The notes under the pieces: model-generated
Database searches by the model: none
What the model saw: only the letters and a program-made list of their open reading frames with translations
What the model was told of the DNA's origin: nothing
Made by a program: the position numbers and the translations under genes
Part shown: in pieces, positions 23,500 to 35,500 of the stretch
Layout of the letters: each line of letters starts with the position of its first letter
Numbering within the stretch: position 1 is the first letter of the stretch
DNA from: Datisca glomerata
Lineage: Eukaryota > Streptophyta > Magnoliopsida > Cucurbitales > Datiscaceae
Reading direction: 5' to 3'
DNA: 64,000 nucleotides
NCBI GenBank assembly: GCA_003255025.1
Contig: QANY01002976.1
Location: 3,653,541-3,717,540, forward strand

Positions 23500-24290
23500 G
23501 GGTCTTCACTTTTTTGTCTGACGAGCTAAAATGTAAACTAGACCTATCTTTTTCCTTTGGCATCTAGCCAGGCATTTTTTCTCTGCCTACAGCCTTTTCC
23601 TGTCTAACGAGCTATAATGCAAGCCAAACTTCTCTTTTTCTTTGGCATCTAACCAGGTGTTCCTACTCTGCCTAGAGCCTTTACCTGCCTGGTGAGCTAT
23701 AATGCAAGCCGGACCAATTTTTCTTTTAGCATCTAACCAAATGTTCCTGCTCTAACTAGAGCCTTTTTGTGTCTGACGAGCTATAATACAAGCCAGACTA
23801 TTTTTTCCTTTGGCATCTAGTCAGGCATTCCTGCTCTGTCTATAGCCCTTTTCCATCTAGCGAGCTATAATTCAAGCCAAACTTCTTTTGTCCTTTGACA
23901 TCTAGCCAGACGTTCCTGCTTTGACTAGAGCCTTTTCCCGTCTAGCGAGCAATAATACAAGCTAAACTTATTTTTTCTTTATGGAATCTAGCCAAACATT
24001 TCTGCTCTGGCTATTGCCTTCTCCCGTCTAGTGAGCTAGGATGCAAGCCAAGCCACTTTTTAGTCCTGTCTGGTGAGCTAAAATGCAAGTCAGATATCGT
24101 TTTTTTTATTAATTTAGAGTCTACCCAGGTATTTCTGCTCTGACTAGAGCTTATTTTCTTGTCTAACGAGCTAGAATACAAGTTAGTCATCACTTTTTTT
24201 GTTTTGGAGTCTAGTCAGACATTTTTGCTCAAACTAAAGCTTATTTTCCCATCTGGTGAGCTAGAATGCAAGCCAGACATCACTTTTTAA
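23500..24290. repeat. Minisatellite, about 85-bp unit, about 10 copies
   Basis: The motif GAGCTATAATGCAAGCCAGAC recurs in variants at 23523, 23610, 23694, 23779, 23862, 23946, 24033, 24073, 24168 and 24259. Spacing is 83-87 bases except one short 40-base unit and two longer units at the end. Each unit also carries GGCATCTAGCCAGGC and a TTCCTGCTCTG stretch followed by TAGAGCC. The units have diverged by point changes. Confidence 0.9.
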
Positions 24291-25844
24291 TCATTTATCG
24301 CACTTGGTGGAAGAGTCAATTTTTATTTGACAAATGTCGCTCAGTGTACATGGTCCATCAGTGTCCGCCACCCTTTGATGTTGGTTGTTAAATGGAGATT
24401 AACTCCTCTGCTCTAATTGGGGGGATCCGAGGCGAGACGTCGAGGATCGTTGGGTCTTCTTTCTTCTAAGTCGTCGCCTTCCATGTTTTATTGGATTCTG
24501 ACACGTAGGGTTTTCTTAGGATCATCTTTGTTTTCTCGATGGGACTCCACGGGCTTCTCATTCTACTCGAGGGAAAGCATTGATTCATTCTAAACTATCT
24601 ATTACGATTGCCTTGGTGGGGGAACAATTGACCCTACTACTTTTCAGACTCCTTTCTAGGATACCCTCCAGGCAGTTCACAATCATGGCCTTTTTTCTGG
24701 TTGCCTCTATTCTCATAAGTCTATATGCTTTGTGCAGATGCTTGGGAAGATCACGCTCATGTGTTCCACCATTCTAAGCCCGGTCCCCTTGGGTCAAACT
24801 AATGTAAGAGATCTTATGATTATTCTCATCTTCTAACAAAGGTAGTATATTAGACTTGATCCGCAAGCTAGTGTATCAATTTCGACCCGGTCTGCCTCTT
24901 CCTATTTTACCCGAGGCAGGATTCGAGGGTTGGAAACCACGTTAGCTCAGACTAGATATGCGGCACATATATGTTACTTGTTGGGAAGGATCTATTACGG
25001 AGAACCGATGCAAGGCTTCGTATTTCGACTAGGGATGACACAAGACTCGTTTATCTGCCTACAATGACTTTTCATTTGCACGACAGCTCTGCAAAAATTT
25101 TGGTGGCCAAAAGGACACCAAGAAATTGAACGAATGCCAAATTATTGCCTTGCTAAGGGTGGTATGTCGATGTTTCCCTCCATCCTTCAAGGTCGCCCAC
25201 ATATTATCTCCCAAAGATTCTTCAAAAGTCTTTGCCTTCATTTGTTCTTTGGCAATCATGTTCTCCTCCTTCGTCTGGCGGTATTGTGGGTGGCCAGGAG
25301 TACACCGGGGGGTTGTTTAATGTGGTGCCCTCGTTTAGAACCCTTCTCATTACACAGTTCCTTTTTTTGCCTTCTTTGGATGATTCCAACCAATGCCTCC
25401 ATCACTAAGTGGAGGCTTGACCATCCAAAGCCTAGCTTCACTTTGGTCTCAATTTCCTCAAGAGGTTATAGTTTCTCTAAGTCAGGGTGTCGTTTTGCCC
25501 CTTCCCGGATGATTTTCCCCTCTGGTTCTCCGAACACGTGATGACTCTTCCAGTAAGCCTTTCAGTTGTGGGGGAGGATTATTTCTGTGCAAGAGGACGT
25601 TGCGATTTTGGTGAGGACTAGCATCTCATTCCTCCTCCTGGTCATCTTAGGGGGCGCAACCACCATATCCTTATTCTCTCGTTGTGTGATCGCCATATTG
25701 GCAGGGAGTTCTTATCTCAGCAAGGAGGATGGTGGGTCCCCCTATTGTTCTAGGCCTCACCGGAGTGGTACGAGGGCGTCAAACTCATTTTCTCTTTATT
25801 GAGGAACAAAAGTCTCAAGTGTTTTGTATGGGAACAATTTTGAT

Positions 25845-25868
25845 GATGTTCCCACAAACGACGCCAAC
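25845..25868 (-). other. Primer binding site, gypsy type
   Basis: Directly next to the LTR the - strand reads GTTGGCGTCGTTTGTGGGAAC, close to the TTGGCGCCGTCTGTGGGAA junction widespread in plant gypsy elements. It sets the element orientation to the - strand. Confidence 0.6.
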
Positions 25869-26604
25869 TGTTGATGTCGAAAATCTCAACAGTATGAATA
25901 CATGCTCTCCCATTGGCGACTAGAGGTCCTTTCAGCCTGGATATCTACAAAACACAAACAAATAGCCCAAAGAATGAGGAGAACCGGAGGTGGTTTCCTC
26001 GCCTAAGGGCTTTCGATGCCTAAGTCAGTATCCTAGTAGAAATTTGACAGAGTTTTCCTAAGGGGAGAGTTGCTTACCTTCTTCTGGAGTAGATGGGGGT
26101 ATTTATACCTGAAGCTTGGGAGAAAGTGTGTTGAAGAAGCCTCGGGAGCGTGTAAGGGAAAACTTCTAAGATGTGACAATTGCCCTCAATTGGATGGATG
26201 GGATGTGATCTGTAATGCCGTTGTCGCCCCTGAGATCACATAAAGTGGTGGTTATTAAATGTTGATGTAAATTCAAGTGATCAATCGGGGGATGATTTTA
26301 TGCCTGTCATGATGATTAGACCTGTTGCGCGTTCGGACCTAACGGGAGGACGCCACGTGGAATGTTACTTTCGGCGGGCAATGATGGTGCTGACATGCAC
26401 TAAAAGACTACCGAGCTCTTTTCGTGGGCTTATTTCTCGCTGCTCTTCATCTGCTTGGGTCGGTGTAACCCGATCTTCTTGGGAGCTGACTAGGCGAGGT
26501 TGGCTTCCTCCTTCTAGATGGTCGACTTTGAAACCTTTTTCTGGCGTAAGCTTCTTGATGCAGTGTGACACGTGTCATTATATTACTGATAGTCAAGGTT
26601 AACA
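25869..26604 (-). repeat. LTR of the gypsy-type element (single copy visible)
   Basis: The segment begins TGTTGATG and ends GGTTAACA on the + strand, giving perfect TGTT/AACA inverted ends. The primer site abuts its left side. On the - strand a TATA-like box (GGTATAAATACCCCC, about 26094-26108) lies within it. Length is 736 bp. The partner LTR was not found in the window. Confidence 0.6.
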
Positions 26605-28480
26605 CTATATAATATAAATATAATAATACATGTATACTTTAAATATAATACACTGTTCTCTACATGCATAGCAAACATATTTTAAATACACTTTGTGAAT
26701 GTATCATTAATAAATGCAAAAGTCTTCAATTTTTGAAAATCGCGTCCACATCATACCAGTCTTTTTTTCTAAAAAAAAAAATTGTGCATTTCTTGATATT
26801 TCTTAAAGTTTGTGCCATTTTTATGATTAGATTGAAATCTTACTTCTTTACTAAGGTTTCTTAAAAAGACTATATAGTTTAACAGGCAGTTGCCATTAGC
26901 TCTAGTGCGCTGATCCTTTTGAAGAAACCGCAGCCTAACTTGTACTATATCTTTTGGGTCAAATGACGGGAACAATTATGCTAAAATCACCTCCTAAAGA
27001 TGACTCAAATCCATAAATTTGTGATCCTACTTTAGCTTACCAATGAACACTGGACTCTACTCCATCTACATCTGGGTGTTACTGGGGTCTGAATTCGTCA
27101 ACTTCTCTAGCGTATCTACTAAATTAATTTCTAAACTACTAGTTTAAAGATAATTAGTAAAGATGAAAAGGAAAAAATGACCCTTTTATGTACAAAGTTT
27201 GCTGGTGCGCAAAGTAAATAATGTACTTGTAAAGAATATAATTTTATTTGGAGAAAAAGATAGGATTGCTTATATCAAAAACCAACTTATATTCCTCTAC
27301 CTAAATATTTCAATTTTTTAGTTTACCAAAGTCAAATCATCTCCGTTATACGTAAATAAATCTTCATGATCCAACTCAAAAGATTACTTAAATTAGTCTA
27401 GTCGTGATCTTTTGTGTGTGTTTCACGTTATAAAGTTCAATTAAAACACGTGTATTTACGTTTGAACATGCTAATCTTTAACAACAATCAATTAAAAATA
27501 ATTTTAAACTAACGAAGTTATAGTTTAAATTATTTATAGGTTGTGACAAATAATTTGAAATAATAATAAAATATAAATTTATAAATAATTGACACATTAA
27601 TTAATCAATTAAAATTTAATCGGTTGTAATATTATTTATTAATTAATCTTCCATTAGTGTCAAGATAAGTCAAAAAACAGGCTTTAAATGAATTAGGCTG
27701 AATTTTCAAAGCAGATCAATGCTAGCTGTACCTGCAGTATCTTTCTATTATCGTTTGGAAAATCCGGAATTATAAGAATCTTTTGCATCATTTTTCCATT
27801 ATTAATAATTGTACGGGTATTTTAAAGTTCTACAGAAACGGATCTTCCTGTCCAATTATTAGAAACTTGAATTGTCTTTCTCATGAAATATAAACCTTGT
27901 TACCACCAATAACTTGATGCAGCAGTAGATTCGATCGTATGTCTAATACATCTTCCTCATGAGTTTGAATCCTTATAATTGTTACTTAAGGTTAAATTTA
28001 TTCCCGGCCTTCATATTTTACATGGTAAGATTAAGTTTTGATCCTGACATAAGTACGATTGGGTACGATGAATCTATGATATATCATATGAATAATCTAG
28101 AGTAACATTTTCTGACGAGCTCGATGAAACTATGATATAGCAAATAAATGATTTAGAGTAACATTTTCTGACGAGCTCGATGAAACTATGATATAGCATA
28201 TAAATGATTTAGAGTAACATTTTCTGACGAGTTTATAGAATAGTCTATCTGTACATTACGCATTTTACAGGAAAGAAAACACGAATACCTTATTTGTATA
28301 AGGTCATTTAGATGTTAGTGAATCACAGGCAGACCCAAACCACACAATGGTTTTAACGTGCTTATAATTGTTAGATGTTAAGTTGAGAAAATGTATTCTA
28401 TCATATATGTAATTAAGGTTAAACTAATATCTTAATTGGTTTTGCCAAAATAATTTACTTGAGAACGAATGCAACTGACA
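26605..28480. other. Intergenic sequence upstream of the transporter gene
   Basis: The sequence is AT-rich and has no gene or recognisable element apart from the tandem repeat at 28066-28235. Confidence 0.5.
28066..28235. repeat. Tandem repeat, about 56-bp unit, three copies
   Basis: AGTAACATTTTCTGACGAG occurs at 28101, 28156 and 28213, each preceded by an ATGATATAGCA-TAAATGATTTAG-like stretch. The last two units are almost identical, so the duplication is recent. It lies about 850 bases upstream of the transporter start codon. Confidence 0.85.
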
Positions 28481-28898
28481 ATGTAAATACTGGTTCTTAA
28501 TTAGTTCTTCTTACCAAAGACAAAGTGCAATGCAACCTTGCTTTAGGAGGGATAAATTTATTCTGCAGATCCTTCGATTATTAAGTACAGTGGTACTAAA
28601 ATCACCCTTGAGGAAGGACGTTTTGGTAAGGAGTGGGACGTCAAAATATAAACCCGGCTGAAGGGTAATTCAATGGGAGAATTGCACGGATGACCATTTT
28701 TAAAGATAAACTTAAATATATCGTCGGGCAATTAAAATTTAAATATAACCTCAAGTGTTTTAAAATTAAAATATTATTTTGTATTGTTTTTTTTTTAAAT
28801 TTTTTCTTTATCTAAATCTGATTTGTTCACATTTAACTGAGTATTGAATAGATCAGATCGAATAGTTTATCATCGTGAGCAATGACAGACAACCTCTG

Positions 28899-28948
28899 AA
28901 TATTTTCATATAGGTAAGGAATATTTTCATATAGGTAAGGAATATTTT
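28899..28948 (+). repeat. Short promoter duplication, 24-bp unit
   Basis: GAATATTTTCATATAGGTAAG is present twice in tandem, with a third partial unit, just upstream of the presumed TATA box of the transporter gene. Confidence 0.8.
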
Positions 28949-28987
28949 CTCATTGCTTAGCAAATATCATAACCGTCCTCCTAATGG

Positions 28988-28997
28988 TATTTAAAAG
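28988..28997 (+). promoter_or_regulatory. Possible TATA box of the oligopeptide transporter gene
   Basis: TATTTAAAAG lies 75-84 bases before the start codon. A transcription start about 30 bases downstream would leave a leader of about 50 bases containing a CA repeat (29056-29070). Assigned by position only. Confidence 0.4.
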
Positions 28998-29071
28998 TAA
29001 AAAAGACATGCTTTCACCATTCACACATACTGACGCACATAGGCTCATCAAAACGCACACACACACACACC

Positions 29072-29590
29072 ATGGGAACCGTGGAAGTAGAAGCACCTGC
29101 ACCGAGCCAAAAGCTGGTGGACGATCATCTCATTGAAGAAGACGAGCTCTGCCCAATAGAGCAGGTCCGGCTAACCGTACCAAATACAGACGACACGTCG
29201 CTTCCTGTATGGACCTTCCGAATGTGGTTTCTTGGTCTACTCTCTTGTTGCCTCCTCTCTTTTCTAAACCAGTTCTTCTCCTACCGCAAAGAGCCCCTCA
29301 TAATCACACAGATCACCGTCCAGGTAGGTACTCTCCCCATCGGACGGTTGATGGCCTCCGTTCTTCCCAGAACTAAATTCAGAATTCCTGGGTTTGGGTC
29401 GAGGGAATTCTCACTCAACCCGGGTCCGTTTAACACAAAGGAACACGTCCTGATTTCCATATTTGCTAACGCTGGAAGCGCTTTTGGGAATGGTTCGGCT
29501 TATGCAGTGGGTATTGTGGACATTATCAAGGTTTTCTACTTCAGGAATATCTCTTTCTTTTCTGCTTGGCTTCTTATCATCACTACTCAG
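29072..29590 (+). CDS. OPT gene exon 1
   Basis: The exon codes for residues 1-173 with the start ATG in CACCATGGG context, directly after a CA repeat. It ends in TTQ at phase 0, donor CAG|GTCTTC. It carries the NPG motif and the first membrane segments, including [13 protein letters not shown]. Confidence 0.93.
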
Positions 29591-32500
29591 GTCTTCTTCT
29601 TCTTATACTTCTTTTAAAGTTTAATTTATGCTGTTACTGTATAAATTCTCTTTTGAAATCTTATCTTAAGTTTCAACTTATCAACTTCTTTTGATTTTTC
29701 CTAGACTTTCTAAATTGATTAGGAACAAGTTTTTTTTTTTTTTTTGAAATAATGTGTATTGCACAAATGATGATTTAGAGAAAACTTTATGTAAATTATT
29801 AAGGAATTCTTATGATACCCCATGTAATCTATTTAAATTATATGGACACTCCTCCGGTTTAAAAATAGCATTGACATTCCTTCATTCTAGCTACGTTTGA
29901 CTGACAAAAAAAACTCAGAACCTTTAAATTTCAAATTAACGTTGTTTAAATAATTTGTATCATTAAAATTATCCCTTATTTTATTATCAATTCAAAAAAA
30001 ATTAAAACTAATTTATTTAAATATTCAAAGTGTATTTCACCTAAANGTGTTACAAAAATTTCCCTTAATTATTATTAGTAAAAATTATTCCTATCAATAT
30101 TTTGTTCACCGGCTCATACGTAACGATGAAATGCAGGTCTTGGGGTATGGTTGGGCAGGGCTACTAAGGAAATACGTGGTGGAGCCGGCTCATATGTGGT
30201 GGCCCAATACTCTTGTCCAGATCTCCCTTTTCAGGTACACTGTGTTAATTAATAACTTTATGAATAAGTATAGAATGATCAAATTTTAAGTGATCAAATA
30301 ATATGTTAATATCAATTATTTATAAATTAATATTTAATCACTTATTAAAATAATTTAATAAAATAAATTATAAATAATTATCATATCAATTTTTCACTTA
30401 AAAATTAATATTTTAATTTTATTATTACAGTTAATACTTGTATATGTACTATATTGACCACATTCACCTATAAATGGCCCACACGGCCTTCTTGCCGTCT
30501 CCCAAGGGAGAAATTATTGGGTCTCCTCCCAATGTGATTCTGAATCTCTGATGGTGCCAGTGGATCGGTAATCCCAATGGAATCTGGATTTTCGTCGGCT
30601 CTAGACGATTGAAGATAAAAGCAACAAAAGAAAACTGAATATTTCTTCTTCTTTTTTTAATAAAAACAAAGTTAAATGAACGTTAAATACAATAAATAAA
30701 TAAATAGACGGATTAAACGCAATATGACGTTCTCGTATTCTGTTAAACATGCTAAAATAATCCTTGGCTGATAAAGAATTAGTCATAATTTTACTTGAAG
30801 ATTGGTGTTTTATAATTTATATTTAACAAAAATCTATACTCAATCTATAAACAAATACAAATGACATATAAATAATTTTGATTTCAAATTTAATCCGCAT
30901 ATAAATAATATGACAAATTGATCAAATAAAATCATTTACAATGGTTCTCAAAAAGAAGTGCTATGTAGTACAATTATAACATTATAAACAAGTTAATGCA
31001 TTTATTATTATTACTATTTTATTTTTTGTTTAGATTCTTATAAATCTTCGAATAATGTATTTATTTTAACATTAATAATAATTTTAAATCCTACGTATAT
31101 TTAAACTGATTTTATAATTGTGAATCGCGTACTTTTTTACTAATTTTAATAAAATCACATAGTTACACCATGTAGGGGTGGTGCTATGTACATTGCAGTA
31201 AGAGGCCCGTTGAATTTTTTTAAAAAAATTTATGCGTTATTTTTAAGAAAAAGTATTTTTACATCTCCTGAGATTTACTTAAAAAATACGAATAGTGTAG
31301 CTTTGGAATGAAATGAGCAAAATAACTTTAAATTTAAGCCCATTTAAGTATAATGACCCGTACCTAAGAAAACTCATATGCGAGAAAACCCAGAGCGAAA
31401 AAATACTCAAAACACGAAATTGAGTTATTTTCCTTATAACTGAGAATATTCAAAACACAAAAAATTGAGTTCTACCTAGTAGGGAAATTAATGTTTTTTG
31501 GGTCTTTTAGTCTCCAGAATAAAATGTCAAGAGAGATTCATGTTTTTTCTTAAACTACAAGAAGCGTTTGTATTTTTTAGGTAAACCTCAGGGGTGTATA
31601 AGTACATTTTCATAATTTTTAACATTTTTCATATTTATAGTCCTACAAAATTTTTAACTGTGACCCACTAAAACTTTTTCAGTTTTAGGCTTTAATTAAT
31701 TTGTTTTAATTTTATCTCATTCTTTTTCACTTTTAACCCTCTAATTTAAAATCCCTAACATTTTCCTGAATCCTCCATCCTCATTTGTGGTAGAGAAATC
31801 TGATTATTTTAAAATAGTATGTGTCAATTCATTAACCACATCGGAAGGTTCAAAACTTGAGTAATCTGCTAATAAGCTAGTACATATATGTATCATTTAG
31901 ATTGATTGTTTGTAAACCTTATTGAATCAATTATATATTAAAATTGATAAACATTTTGACAAGGAACAACGATTTCCAATTACAAATAAAATGTTAGAAA
32001 AATATTTCGTAAAAGAATTAATTTTGTAAAAAAATGTATGTCATGAAAGAGAGTGACTCATTCAAAGTATACTGTAAAAACAAATCATGAAAATTAAATA
32101 TGTCATGAAAGAGAATGACTCATTAAAATAAAATTGCATGGTTTTAAGCTTGTCTATAACTTTTAGTGATGACTTCAATATGATCCACTACTATAAACCA
32201 ATCATGCTCACCAAAGGTTTAATAAATTTACTGATTGCATTAAGTTTTTTTTCTTTTTTATAGTATTATTTTAACACAAATTGCATCTTTACCATTTGAT
32301 GGGAATGCATATGCATAGGCAATGCCAAATGCATGAAGTATTTAGTTTTTAAAAAAAATGTCAATTTTTTACTAGAAAACACAAATAATGTCTTAAATAA
32401 ACTTAGTCTGTCTACTTTACTTATTAAATATTACGTAATGCAAAGTAGAATTTTAGAATTTCTTAAGAATTAACAAACTCAACTAGCTAGATGAATAGAG

Positions 32501-35500
32501 ATAATGTGATTAGAACCCACCATATTAACTATTTATACTAATTAATCTTCTTAAATTTCATTAAACTTTGGTCTATAACTTAGTTATCGTTGAATTATTT
32601 GTATTTGATTCATGACTGGGCCGACTCTTAGGTCAATAAAAAATATCTTGCTGCATTCTAAAACATGACCTAAAAAATTTTCCATTGCATTTTCAGGACC
32701 TTACATGAAAAGGAAGAAGAGGACGGCCAAAGTATATCAAGAGTGAAATTCTTTGTAATTGCACTAGTTTGTAGCTTTCTATGGTACTTATTCCCAGGCT
32801 ACCTCTTCCAAACACTACAAAGCATCTCATGGATCTGCTGGGCCTTCCCCAAATCAGTCACTGCTCACCAAATTGGATCAGGTTTACAAGGCCTCGGACT
32901 TGCTGCTTTGGCCCTAGACTGGTCGACCATTGCGTCCTACTTGTTAAGCCCTCTCGTTTGTCCCTTCTTCGCCATTGTCAATGTCTTTGTCGGCTACATG
33001 CTGATAATGTACGTAGTGACTCCTATTTCTTACTGGGGATTGAATTTGTACAACGCCAAGACGTTTCCGATCTTTTCGGCTGACTTGTTCACCCGAGATG
33101 GCCAGGGATATAATGTTTCATTGATAGTTAATGAGCATTTTGAGTTAGATACACAAACTTATGGGCAGCTTGGACGGATCCATCTCAGCACTTTCTTTGC
33201 TCTCACTTATGGCTTTGGTTTTGCTACTATAGCTTCTACATTGACTCATGTGGGACTCTTCTACGGAAGGTGAGGTTTTCTATACTTGTGCATCCCTTCT
33301 TGTTGAGGTCCAACAAGAGGGGGTGTTTTGTTGATTTGACTAGTTGGTTCAGATCTTAATGATCTAAATTAACTTTCTTTTTAATTCAGTGGCTCGACAT
33401 GACTTCTCATGTTCCATACTTTTAAGTATAAACATTTACAAAAATTAATTTAAACTCCTATTTATTTTACCTTAATTATATAAATATCTGTATAGTTTCA
33501 CCGTAGTTAACAAATAACTCCATTGTAGAACTTCCTTCCCAAAATGCTCTTGTCTATCCTTTTATTTTCTAAGAATTCGTATTGACATTCATTTTTTGCC
33601 ACATTATCAATATTGATTATATATTATAGCTTTGTATATGTTAAGTGTTTGAGAATAAGTCTAAAGCATTTTTCTTTTAAAATTTAAATGGCTAGATCAA
33701 GAAATAACGAGACATTGATTTGAGAATGACATTTTTTTACCTTTCCTATTAAGCCACTAATTGATTAATGGGGAAGGAGTTGTGTTTTTTACACTTCTAT
33801 TCAATCATTCTCAATGAATGTTTCATCTTGTTGTTGAACTTGCAGGGAGATATATGATCGATACCGGGCGTCATCGAAGGGAAAGGAAGATGTTCACACT
33901 AAACTAATGAAGAACTACAAGGACATTCCTTCATGGTGGTTTTATATTCTTCTTGCTGTTTCAATTACTGTCTCACTCTTCCTCTGCATTTTCCTCAAAA
34001 AGGAAGTTCAGTTGCCTTGGTGGGCGCTTCTATTTGCAGCTGCACTTGCCTTCACTTTTACCCTTCCCATAAGCATCATCACTGCAACCACAAATCAGGT
34101 AACTATTTAAAGGTGTGCAAGTGTAAAAATTTAGGCCAAAAAGTATTTTTTTTGTCCTCCAATTTTAATCTAATTCAAATTTGATTTCTGACTCTCTTTC
34201 AGAAATTTAAAATATTACGATCAAAACTTCTCTAATCCTCAAACTTATAATATTTTTTTATGTGATTTGTAGATGACCATGACCTTGACAACTAAAGAAC
34301 ACCTTGAATATTCATTATAAACATCTTGGTAATAAAAAAACACAAGTAGTTTCAAGGTTTTGAGATTTAAGATATGGCTTAATTAGGATAATTAAACTGT
34401 AGAGAAATTTTGCATAATAGACAAGTTTTGGGGGTTGTTTTAAGAAATAATAATTTTTAATACTTTTAGGTAAATAAAAAGTTTCCTAACTTGTTAATGA
34501 TTTTTTATTAAAATGACCATAGTCTATATATGGTGTGTTTGATGATTTTTCAAGTATATCAGAAGTATATAGATGATATGTTAGAATTAAGAGTATAATT
34601 AATGCTCAAAATTTGAAGTTTGAAATACTTAATCTATATATGGTGTGTTTGATGATTTTTCAGGTATATCCGAGATATATAGTGATATACCGATTTAAAA
34701 GATACTAGAATTAATGATATTATTATTGCTCATAATTTGAAATACCTAATCTATATATAGTGTGTTTGATGATTTTTCAGATACAACAGAAATATATAGA
34801 TGATTTACCGATTTAAAATATGCCAGAATTAAGGATGTAAATAATGCATAAAATTTGAAATATCTAATCTATATATGGTGTGTCTGGTGATTTTTTGAGT
34901 ATATAGATGATATACCGATTTGAAATATGCTAGAATTAATGATATAGTTAATGCACAAAATTTGAAATTTGAAATACTTAATCAATATACAATGTGTTTG
35001 ATGACTTTTTGGGTATATCAGAGGTATAAAGATGATATACCTATACTTATTTAACATTATCATTCAAATTTTAAAATTTAATATACTGATGGTTTTTCAG
35101 GTATATAAGAGGTATTAATAATGTCATTAATTTGAAAAAGATTCCTTAACAAACTTTAGCTGATATCAAGAAAAACATAGTCAATCATTAATTATCATCT
35201 AATTTAATTAAAAAAAATCAATAAAATAACATTTTAATTAATTATCAGATTTTTAATTAATTAAAATTACCCACCAAATCAGATTACGAAATATGTATAT
35301 TCAAGGATAAAATCGTTAAATTACAATTTCGTCAACAAATTATTGATGATGTGGCAAGAAAAATTGTCTACCTAAAATTGGAAAAAAAAATTGATATTTT
35401 TTAAATTGGCCTTCAAAACTTGTCTATTTAGTGTAATTACTTTAAATTATATTGATTAAATTAAAAACTTAGTAAACTTTGAGAACCAAATGTGTGAAAT

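Larger units (their letters stand above)
22400..25868 (-). mobile_element. Body of a - strand gypsy-type retroelement (non-coding or unreadable)
   Basis: The base composition is richer in G+C than the surroundings. It lies immediately downstream, on the - strand, of an LTR (25869-26604) and its primer site. I could not read RT, integrase or protease anywhere; only unassigned open stretches such as 25134-25541 (+) and 25059-25441 (-) occur. It contains an 85-bp minisatellite. It is therefore best described as a gypsy-derived, probably non-autonomous or internally deleted element without a visible second LTR. Confidence 0.45.

Noticed and set aside
25134..25541. 135-codon open frame (+) as a gene
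   Set aside because: It lies in the body of a retroelement oriented on the other strand; I see no domain and no convincing gene structure, so it was not called as a CDS.
29591..29617. Reading through the exon 1 donor to the stop at 29617 as a short single-exon protein
   Set aside because: The OPT family sequence continues exactly at the acceptor at 30137, so the read-through frame is intronic.
32781..33083. 100-codon frame in another phase inside OPT exon 3
   Set aside because: It is a shadow of the transporter reading frame, which matches the OPT family throughout.
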